Assembly (NCBI GenBank): GCA_946615875.1
Contig: CAMOIK010000123.1
Location: forward strand, 1-5,846
From: an uncultured Verrucomicrobiota bacterium
GTDB lineage: Bacteria > Verrucomicrobiota > Kiritimatiellia > RFP12 > UBA1067
DNA length: 5,846 nucleotides
Direction of reading: 5' to 3'
Notes under the pieces: model-generated
Databases searched by the model: none
What the model was told of the DNA's origin: nothing
Seen by the model: the letters and a program-made list of their open reading frames with translations, nothing else
Shown: piece by piece, positions 1-4,881 of the stretch
How the letters are laid out: the number at the start of each line of letters is the position of its first letter
Position numbering within the stretch: the stretch's first letter is position 1
Position numbers and translations under genes: made by a program

Positions 1-91
1 ATACCCGTTCCCATGCCGAACACGGAAGTCAAGGGCGCCATCGCCGAGGGTAGTGCGGGACCCGCCCGTGCGAGAGTAGGACGCCGCCGGC
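1..91 (+). rRNA. rrf: 5S ribosomal RNA, 3' part (5' end outside window)
   Basis: This is the 3' three quarters of a 5S rRNA, the small RNA of the large ribosomal subunit's central protuberance. The conserved block CCATGCCGAACACGGAAGT lies at about 11-29, and the GCGAGAGTAGG block near the 3' end at about 70-80. The last bases (about 83-91, GCCGCCGGC) would form the 3' strand of terminal helix I. By comparison with E. coli 5S, about 25 bases are missing on the left, giving a normal total near 117 nt. The 3' end is set by homology and could shift by 1-3 bases. A pyrimidine-rich tract with nine T in eleven bases (93-103) follows and may assist termination or processing. It is presumably the last gene of an rRNA operon reading into the window. 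Confidence 0.94.
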
Positions 92-109
92 CTTTCTTCT
101 TTTCCGGGG

Positions 110-160
110 GGCGGGCGCGCCGCGGAGGCCGCCGCGGCGGACGCGCGCCGCGCGCCCGCC
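110..160. repeat. GC-rich inverted repeat with internal palindrome after 5S
   Basis: An 11-base arm at 110-120 (GGCGGGCGCGC) is perfectly complementary to 150-160. The 29-base loop contains a perfect 12-base palindrome, CCGCCGCGGCGG, at 129-140, so a branched, very stable structure is possible. Neither strand has a U-run directly after the stem, so it is not a textbook intrinsic terminator. A T-rich tract (93-103) lies before it on the + strand. Its position between the converging 5S gene and the secreted-protein gene suggests a role in stopping transcription from one or both sides, but this is inference. In GC-rich DNA some such symmetry arises by chance. Confidence 0.5.
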
Positions 161-242
161 GCCACCCATCTGCTGCCATCTGCCATCTCCCGCCGCCATC
201 TACCATCTCCCGCTGCCATCTGCCCGCTGCCATCTGACGTCT
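161..242. repeat. Short imperfect tandem repeats (GCCATCT-based)
   Basis: Two 20-base units (175-194 and 195-214) differ at only two positions. Each carries two NCCATCT heptamers followed by CCCGCY. They are followed by shorter 14-base versions at 215-228 and 229-242, and preceded by a related piece at 161-174. The heptamer GCCATCT occurs at 175, 182, 195, 215 and 229, with ACCATCT at 202. The array fills most of the non-coding gap between the 5S rRNA and the secreted-protein gene, and I see no gene in that gap (92-254). The repeats are too short and too tightly packed for CRISPR, and no coding frame looks real. Confidence 0.7.
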
Positions 243-254
243 ACCAGCTGCCAG

Positions 255-1061
255 TCAGCGCAGAGAAATCGTGAAGACTGTTGGGTATGGCGGATCGGAA
301 GGCGAGAGGGTGACGGCGGAGAACGGCGATGCAATGCAGGAGCCGTCAGATAAATACGACTCCAGCCGCCATATGTAGTCTCCCGGTGTGAGATAACGGA
401 AGGTTTTGCGACATGGCCTCCCAACCTTCGCGCGCGAGACGAGATTTGTCTGTCTGCGTGGCGGGCTGTAGTCGCTGACTAGCCTGATATCCGCCACTTG
501 CAAAGGAGATGCCTGCGCACTGGGGCTCAACCGCACCACTTTGGCGTCGCCAAGTTCAATCGCGTAGTCCTGCATCGCTTCAGTTATCGCGGTCTTGTTT
601 GAAACGATGGTGTCGCCTATGCACTCTACTACCATATAACGCCCGTTTTCGTCGCGACGGACGCATGCGCGGATGATTATGTATTTCGCGTCGTCCGGGA
701 CTTGCGGAATGGTGACGTAACCCCTGGCTTTGGTCAGGCCAACCTGTATAGCCCCGACCGTGTTCGTGGCGACGCGGATCACTTCGCCATCTAGATCCGG
801 CCACTCTCGTGCGAAACGCTCTTCAAGGTTCGCGACGTTGCCGGTCAGGTTTGTAACGGATGCGAAACTCCAGCGAGAAACCGTCTCGCCGAAGTCCGCC
901 GGGATGTCCTCGACCGCGCAAAGTTCAGCAGTTGTCGATACGGCCCTATCGTCGTTCGGCCAACAGCAGGTGAAGGCATCGCGATACTTCGCCGTCACGC
1001 ACAGTTCCGCAGCGCACAGCAGAACCACGGCAAGATGTCTAGTGTTCCTTCTGCCGAGCAT
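255..1061 (-). CDS. Predicted exported protein of unknown function, beta-sandwich-like
   Basis: Not assigned to a named family. The 268-residue product begins with a basic N-terminus (MLGRRNTRH) and a hydrophobic stretch at about 10-24, consistent with a Sec signal peptide. Residues about 56-195 alternate short hydrophobic strands with polar turns (for example YVTIPQVPDDAKYIIIRACV) and end in ADIRLVSDYS, a pattern typical of secreted beta-sandwich modules. Residues about 222-252 (LTPGDYIWRLESYLSDG, then SAVTLS) resemble the last strands of a fibronectin type III-like domain. The start is supported by AGGGAG at 1064-1069, only 2 bases before the ATG, which is close spacing. The gene follows ymdB by 32 bases on the same strand, so it may be read through. 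Its GC content (about 53% in three 60-base lines counted) is far below that of upstream genes, hinting at a different origin or relaxed codon choice. It could be a cell-surface carbohydrate-binding or adhesive protein; this is a guess. Confidence 0.75.
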   Translation of the reverse strand: MLGRRNTRHLAVVLLCAAELCVTAKYRDAFTCCWPNDDRAVSTTAELCAVEDIPADFGETVSRWSFASVTNLTGNVANLEERFAREWPDLDGEVIRVATNTVGAIQVGLTKARGYVTIPQVPDDAKYIIIRACVRRDENGRYMVVECIGDTIVSNKTAITEAMQDYAIELGDAKVVRLSPSAQASPLQVADIRLVSDYSPPRRQTNLVSRAKVGRPCRKTFRYLTPGDYIWRLESYLSDGSCIASPFSAVTLSPSDPPYPTVFTISLR

Positions 1062-1093
1062 TTCTCCCTGAAACTATCGCGTCTGCGGCGTTG

Positions 1094-1873
1094 TCACAGC
1101 GGTTCTCTATACCTAAAGAGACCGATGTCGGAAGCCTTGCGCGTGGATGGGTCGAATTCGATCACGGCGCCCTCGATCGTCGCGGGCCCCGTTGCGACCT
1201 CGAAGCGCGAAGGCATTCCGGTCAGGAACTTTCTTGTGACGGGCTTCAGGTCGCGCCCTATGGAGGAGACGTAAGGGCCTGTCATGCCCAGGTCGGTGAG
1301 AAACGCGGTGCCGCCCGGCAGGATCGTGGCATCGGAAGTCTGGACATGCGTGTGCGTCCCCACGACGGCGGTGACCTTGCCGTCGAAGTAGCGGGCGAAC
1401 GAAATCTTCTCGCTCGTGGCTTCCGCGTGGAAATCGACGAAGACCGGAAGGTTGCGCGGCATTTCCGAGAGCATTCTTTCCATTGCCCTGAATGGGCAAT
1501 CGACATCGTGCATGAAGACCCGTCCCTGGACGTTGGCGAAGACGAACGACCACGTGGGCAGCGTCACTATGCGCCAGCCCTTGCCGGGGCATCCCTCCGG
1601 CATATTTCCGGGCCGCACCACCCTGGAGAGGGAGTCGATCTGCGAGGCGAACTCTTTCTGTCCCCACGTGTGGTCGCCCAGCGTTATCGCGTCAATGCCG
1701 CAGCCCACGAATTCCTCGGCCAGCGCCGCGGTCAAGCCGGAGCCGCCGGCCGCGTTTTCGCAGTTTGCTATGACCGCTCCCACTTGCAGCTGCTCGCGTA
1801 TCTGCCGCAGGTTTTCCTTTATGATGCGCCGCCCTGGGCTTCCGACGACATCGCCTAGCATCAGCAGTTTCAT
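1094..1873 (-). CDS. ymdB: YmdB-like metallophosphoesterase (TIGR00282 family)
   Basis: A 259-residue protein, close to the 264 residues of Bacillus subtilis YmdB, a cytoplasmic binuclear-metal 2',3'-cyclic nucleotide phosphodiesterase that affects RNA turnover and multicellular behaviour. (It is unrelated to E. coli YmdB, a macrodomain protein.) Family motifs are in order: GDVVGSPGR at 7-15 (metal ligand D8), NCENA at 37-41 (E39, N40), GDHTWGQKE at 66-74 (H68), VDFHAEATSEK at 146-156 (H149) and GTHTHVQT at 172-179 (H174, H176). Position 67 is usually Asn (GNHTWD) and is Asp here. The start is chosen because MKLLMLGDVVG matches the family N-terminus; the frame stays open upstream, but that stretch is spacer repeat. 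No clear Shine-Dalgarno precedes the ATG. It lies 65 bases after the Sel1 gene stop and 32 bases before the secreted-protein gene, all on one strand. Confidence 0.92.
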   Translation of the reverse strand: MKLLMLGDVVGSPGRRIIKENLRQIREQLQVGAVIANCENAAGGSGLTAALAEEFVGCGIDAITLGDHTWGQKEFASQIDSLSRVVRPGNMPEGCPGKGWRIVTLPTWSFVFANVQGRVFMHDVDCPFRAMERMLSEMPRNLPVFVDFHAEATSEKISFARYFDGKVTAVVGTHTHVQTSDATILPGGTAFLTDLGMTGPYVSSIGRDLKPVTRKFLTGMPSRFEVATGPATIEGAVIEFDPSTRKASDIGLFRYREPL

Positions 1874-1938
1874 GACAAGACAACGAATGGTGGATGGTGG
1901 TGAACGAAGAGGACGGCAGTGGACGGCGGAAGGAAGGG
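1874..1938. repeat. Low-complexity repeat-like spacer upstream of ymdB
   Basis: The 65-base gap between the Sel1 gene stop and the ymdB start is made of short purine/pyrimidine-biased repeats. Read on the - strand it holds CCGCCGTCCACTGCCGTCC followed by CACCACCATCCACC, built from GTCCA/CCATCC words. They resemble, but do not match, the CCATCT repeats near the 5S gene. I see no -10/-35 pair and no Shine-Dalgarno before the ymdB start, so ymdB probably depends on read-through from upstream or on a leader that cannot be recognised by eye. Confidence 0.5.
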
Positions 1939-3039
1939 CTATTCGACGCCGGACTGATGGAGCCAGGCTGCGGCGTTGCGGTCGCCGCGCGCGGCTCTGG
2001 CCTTCATGCGCCATATGTTGGCGGCCTCCTGGTTGCGCGGCAGACCGTCGCCGCGCTCGTAGCAGTCGGCGTAGTTGTCCATGGCAGCGGCGACGCCGGA
2101 GTCCGCCGCCTTGCGGTATAGGCGTATGGCAGTGGGCAGGTCGCGTTCCGTGCCTCTGCCGATGTGGAGGCACTCAGCCCAGGCGTTCATCGCCTCGGCG
2201 CAGCCTTCAAGGGCGCTTTCCTTCAGCATCCTGACGGCCCGTTCCTCGTCCTGCACCACGCCCTCGCCGCGCAGAAGCGCCATGGCGTAGTTGAACTTGC
2301 CGTATGGATTGCCGAGGTCGGCGCTCTTTGCGAACCAGCGCGCCGCCTTCACGGGATCGCGTTCGACGGTCACGCCGTCGCGGTATAAGCCGCCCAGGTT
2401 GTTTATGGCCTCCGGGTGGTTCTGCCTGGCGGCGGCGAGGAAGCACTCCCTGCCTTTTTCGGGATCGGGTTGCACATGGTAGCCGCACATGTAGCACACT
2501 CCCAGATTGTACAGTCCGTTGGCGTCGTTGCGGTCTGCCGATTTCTTGAAGTACTCGTAGCCCGCCCTGAGCGACGCGGCGAGGGTATTGGTCGGCGCCT
2601 GTCCCGAAAGGGCGTAGCTCAGCGACATGGTGGCATACGAGTTCATCGCCTGGACGTTGCCGAGGTCCGCGGCTTTCTTGAGAAGTTCGACGTCGTCCGC
2701 CTCCATGGCCAGCAGATAGCAGGCCAGCGGATTGTTGCGCCGCGCGGCCATGGCGCGTATCATTTCGCGGGACGAGTCGAAATAGATCTTGCGCGTAGCG
2801 TCGTCCAGGCGCAGGGCTTTCGGGGCGTCCTTGTCGCGCGAGAGCAGTGCGGCGATGAAGCGTTGCAGCGGCTTGCCGGCGGCGGCGTCCCCCGCCACCG
2901 TCTTCGCCGCGTTTTCGTAGGCTTCCGGTCCGACGGAAGAGCGCGTGTTCAGAAGCGTCCTGATGGCTTCCGCCGACAAATCGCCGCCATGCGTCGCGAG
3001 CGTCGCAAGGGCAAGCACGGCCGCAGCAAGCATTCTCAT
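1939..3039 (-). CDS. Secreted Sel1-repeat (SEL1-like TPR) protein
   Basis: A 366-residue protein with a short signal peptide (hydrophobic MLAAAVLALATLA at 3-15, likely cleaved near residue 18-20) and an alpha-helical body. From about residue 172 to 352 there are five consecutive Sel1-like repeats of about 36 residues. Each follows the pattern A-x-x-x-L-G-x-x-Y...G...D-x-x-K-A-x-x-x-F-x-x-A-A, for example NPYGKFNYAMALLRGEG and AAAMDNYADCYERGDG. A more divergent unit may lie at about 105-170. Such repeats form a solenoid that binds other proteins; no catalytic residues are expected and the partner is unknown. The start at 3039 is preferred because TGGAG lies 6 bases upstream; an in-frame ATG at 3051 would add MEFP. 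The gene begins 16 bases after the stop of the methyltransferase-like gene, so the two are almost certainly cotranscribed. Location is probably periplasmic. Confidence 0.88.
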   Translation of the reverse strand: MRMLAAAVLALATLATHGGDLSAEAIRTLLNTRSSVGPEAYENAAKTVAGDAAAGKPLQRFIAALLSRDKDAPKALRLDDATRKIYFDSSREMIRAMAARRNNPLACYLLAMEADDVELLKKAADLGNVQAMNSYATMSLSYALSGQAPTNTLAASLRAGYEYFKKSADRNDANGLYNLGVCYMCGYHVQPDPEKGRECFLAAARQNHPEAINNLGGLYRDGVTVERDPVKAARWFAKSADLGNPYGKFNYAMALLRGEGVVQDEERAVRMLKESALEGCAEAMNAWAECLHIGRGTERDLPTAIRLYRKAADSGVAAAMDNYADCYERGDGLPRNQEAANIWRMKARAARGDRNAAAWLHQSGVE

Positions 3040-3045
3040 TGGGAA

Positions 3046-3050
3046 CTCCA
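3046..3050 (-). promoter_or_regulatory. Shine-Dalgarno site of the Sel1-repeat gene
   Basis: On the - strand the bases TGGAG are followed by a 6-base spacer and the ATG at 3039-3037. This spacing favours that start over the in-frame ATG at 3051, which itself overlaps the site and has only a weak GGATG upstream. The site lies in the 16-base gap after the methyltransferase-like gene's stop codon. Confidence 0.55.
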
Positions 3051-3055
3051 TCGTG

Positions 3056-3580
3056 TCATCCGTGGTTGACGCGGCTGCGGAACGGCGTGAAGATGTAAGT
3101 GCCGTCGCGCCGGAAGCCCTTGTGCTCGCGCCACGCCTTCTTGCGCGCGCATACCGTGACAGTGCGCCCGCGCCGTCCGAACAGCCACCACGGAGGGCGC
3201 CTGACGGACAGGATGTCGAACCCCTCGCGCACCAGGCGGTAGATTTCCGGCGCCGTGTAGCCATCCTGCGAGCGCGTCTTCTCCCTGACCGTGAAGAACA
3301 TGGAGCCGCCGGACACGAGCACCCTGTTCGCCTCGCGCACGACGTCGCGCGACACCGCCTCGGTCGCCACCACGACGACCTCGAACTGCGTATCCTCGAA
3401 CGGCAGCTCTCCGTCCGCCGCCGCGCTCATCCAGACGCCCGGCCTGCTGGCCTTCAGCAGATTCAGCGCGTCGTCGCCGTCGAAGCCGACCATGAGTGCG
3501 CTGCGCACGCGCCGGTGGCGGTGGACGAGTTCGTGGAGGATGGATTCCACGCCTGTCAGCTCTTTGCCGGGGCCAGACAT
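3056..3580 (-). CDS. Small degenerate class I methyltransferase-like protein
   Basis: A 174-residue protein that resembles the second half of a type-11 class I SAM-dependent methyltransferase. Residues 59-72 (ELPFEDTQFEVVVV) match the usual LPFxDxxFDVVV block. Residues 82-93 (REANRVLVSGGS) match the REaxRVLkPGG helix-strand that follows. The SAM-binding motif I, normally [V/L]LDxGxGxG, is reduced to ALMVGFDGDDAL at 28-38 and lacks the glycine-rich loop. The N-terminal helix region is also short, so SAM binding is doubtful. The C-terminus (about 136-174) is rich in Arg and Lys and could contact RNA or another protein. The ATG lies inside the 3' end of hisS (25-base overlap), with CGGAG 2 bases before it and GGAAG further upstream, so translation is probably coupled to hisS. 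It could be an active small methyltransferase or a non-catalytic relic; substrate unknown. Confidence 0.72.
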   Translation of the reverse strand: MSGPGKELTGVESILHELVHRHRRVRSALMVGFDGDDALNLLKASRPGVWMSAAADGELPFEDTQFEVVVVATEAVSRDVVREANRVLVSGGSMFFTVREKTRSQDGYTAPEIYRLVREGFDILSVRRPPWWLFGRRGRTVTVCARKKAWREHKGFRRDGTYIFTPFRSRVNHG

Positions 3581-4797
3581 ATCTCCGTTTCTTCCCTGGT
3601 CGCAAGGTCTTTCAGCCGAGCAACGCCCTTTGCGACGTCGTCCGGCCCGACGAACACGGCCTTCGCGCTCGTCTCGCCGGCGCGCGCGAAGAACTTCTTC
3701 GGTTTCTGCGGTCTAAGCGCGAGCGCAACGCACTCGCCCTCGCTCCGCAGCCGTCTGGCGAGGCGCAGGGCGCATTCGCGCTCGCCGGGCGTCATGAACC
3801 CGACCGCGATCCCTTTCGGCTCGGTCGCGGCGTCTTCGCCGAGCCGCGCCTTGAGGAGCTCCGTCACGACGACGTCGCCGAAGCCGAGCCCCACCGCGCC
3901 CGTCGGCTCGCCGCCGATGGTCGTGAGCAGGTTGTCGTATCTGCCGCCGCCGAAGATCGCCCTGAACTCGCCCTTCGTGTCGAAGCACTCGAAGACGATG
4001 CCCGTGTAGTAGGAAAGGCCGCGTATCACGCCAATGTCGAAGACCAGCGCGTCGGCGAAGCCGGCGACTTCCGCCAGACGGAAGAGCTCCACCAGTTCGG
4101 GGCAGCGAGAAAAGTCCTTCGTGTCCATTATGGCGAAGGTGGCGGCCACCTCGGCGTCGCCAAGCCCGCCGTCCCGCAGCATCGCCGCGATCTCCTCGTC
4201 CGGCATTTTGCCGCGCTTGTCCAGCGCGAGAAAGACTTGCGCGTGCCGCTCCGGCGGGATGCCGCTTTCGGCGAGCATTTCGCCCAGCATCCTGCGGCTC
4301 GAAACGTGCACCTTGAAATCGGCGGTCGTCAGCCCCATGCGGCGAAGCGCGTCCACCGCGGTCCCGATGACTTCGACTTCCGCCAGGACGGAGTCCTCGC
4401 CGACGATGTCGAGGTTCCACTGGTAGTGTTCGCGCTTGCGACCCTTGGTCATGCGCTCGTAGCGGAAGCATTGCGCGATCGTCGTCCACTTCAGCGGGAA
4501 GGAAAGTTCCTTCTGGCGCTGTGCGACCATGCGCGCCAGCGTGGGTGTCATTTCCGGCCTGAGCGCCAGATGCCGCTCGCTCTTGTCCAGGAAGTGGTAT
4601 ATCTGCTCGCTGACCTCCTCTCCGGCCTTGCGCGACAGCAGTTCGAAACTCTCGACCACGCAGGCGTCGTACGGCTCGAACGCCGCGCCGCGCGCCGCGT
4701 CGCGGAATGCGCCGAACACCTTCTCCCTCCAGGCCATGTCGGCCGGATAGAAGTCTCTCATGCCGCGTGGCGGCTCGAAACTGATTCTCTCTGCCAT
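3556..4797 (-). CDS. hisS: Histidine--tRNA ligase (HisRS)
   Basis: Class IIa aminoacyl-tRNA synthetase that charges tRNA-His with histidine in the cytoplasm; 413 residues, normal for bacteria. Visible signatures: PRGMRDFYP at 10-18 (N-terminal family motif); LRPEMTPTLAR at 79-89; motif 2 with FRYER and GRKREHYQ at 111-126; the HisRS-specific IRGLSYYTGIVFE at 258-270, whose Arg259 corresponds to the catalytic arginine of the E. coli enzyme; and GGGRYDNLL at 283-291. Motif 3 reads AVGLGFGDVVV at 301-311, where most HisRS have a GxER sequence; similar 'GFGxGDVV' forms are, as I recall, known in PVC-group bacteria. The C-terminal anticodon-binding domain spans about 330-410. The start MAERISFEP is set by AAGGGG about 8 bases before the ATG; an in-frame extension would run through the promoter and is rejected. 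The gene is the first of a tight run with the methyltransferase-like and Sel1 genes. Confidence 0.97.
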   Translation of the reverse strand: MAERISFEPPRGMRDFYPADMAWREKVFGAFRDAARGAAFEPYDACVVESFELLSRKAGEEVSEQIYHFLDKSERHLALRPEMTPTLARMVAQRQKELSFPLKWTTIAQCFRYERMTKGRKREHYQWNLDIVGEDSVLAEVEVIGTAVDALRRMGLTTADFKVHVSSRRMLGEMLAESGIPPERHAQVFLALDKRGKMPDEEIAAMLRDGGLGDAEVAATFAIMDTKDFSRCPELVELFRLAEVAGFADALVFDIGVIRGLSYYTGIVFECFDTKGEFRAIFGGGRYDNLLTTIGGEPTGAVGLGFGDVVVTELLKARLGEDAATEPKGIAVGFMTPGERECALRLARRLRSEGECVALALRPQKPKKFFARAGETSAKAVFVGPDDVAKGVARLKDLATREETEICLAPAKS

Positions 4798-4801
4798 TTG
4801 C

Positions 4802-4810
4802 TTTCCCCTT
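4802..4810 (-). promoter_or_regulatory. Shine-Dalgarno site of hisS
   Basis: On the - strand AAGGGGAAA precedes the ATG at 4797, with the AAGGGG core ending 7 bases before it. It fixes the hisS start at MAERIS rather than at the upstream in-frame ATG codons at 4842 and 4818. If the -10 element just upstream is used, the site lies almost at the 5' end of the mRNA. Confidence 0.75.
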
Positions 4811-4818
4811 CGCCGCAT

Positions 4819-4827
4819 ATTATACCA
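4819..4827 (-). promoter_or_regulatory. Extended -10 promoter element for hisS
   Basis: The - strand reads TGGTATAAT, a perfect sigma-70 -10 hexamer (4824-4819) with the TGn extension. It is a rare AT-rich island in very GC-rich DNA. No TTGACA-like -35 is present about 17 bases upstream (4842-4847 reads CGCACG), which fits an extended -10 promoter. Transcription would start near 4812, leaving a leader of only about 15 bases that consists mainly of the Shine-Dalgarno site. It probably drives hisS and the genes behind it. The start point is inferred. Confidence 0.7.
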
Positions 4828-4842
4828 TATTTTCCGCGCCAC

Positions 4843-4874
4843 GTGCGCGGCGCGCGCATGGCGCCGCCGCGCAC
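4843..4874. terminator. Strong hairpin between the glycoside hydrolase gene and hisS
   Basis: A perfect 10-base stem (4843-4852 with 4865-4874, GTGCGCGGCG on the + strand) encloses a 12-base loop that can add a GCGC/GCGC inner stem around ATG. On the - strand it begins 7 bases after the stop codon of the glycoside hydrolase gene, the expected place for a terminator, but no U-run follows. On the + strand it is followed by CCCTCTTTTA, a short U-tract, so it looks more like an intrinsic terminator for transcription coming from the hisS side. Its left arm covers the expected -35 position of the hisS promoter. Function as a terminator on either strand is inference. Confidence 0.55.
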
Positions 4875-4881
4875 CCCTCTT

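Noticed and set aside
13..237. A 74-residue open frame on the + strand at the left edge
   Set aside because: It begins inside the 5S rRNA and runs through the GC palindrome and repeats; the Arg/Gly-rich product is not credible.
161..242. CRISPR array
   Set aside because: Units are 14-20 bases, directly adjacent, with no unique spacers and no cas genes nearby.
1091..1858. A 255-residue open frame on the + strand opposite ymdB
   Set aside because: Antisense shadow of ymdB, which has all family motifs on the other strand.
1874..2173. N-terminal extension of ymdB by 100 residues
   Set aside because: The upstream frame runs through the repeat spacer and into the Sel1 coding region; the family N-terminus begins at MKLLMLGDVVG.
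3040..3264. N-terminal extension of the Sel1-repeat gene by 75 residues
   Set aside because: It overlaps the methyltransferase-like gene, is Arg/Ser-rich, and would bury the signal peptide and Shine-Dalgarno-supported start.
2945..4009. A 354-residue open frame on the + strand
   Set aside because: Lies antisense to the Sel1, methyltransferase-like and hisS genes; low-complexity Ser/Arg/Ala-rich sequence without motifs.
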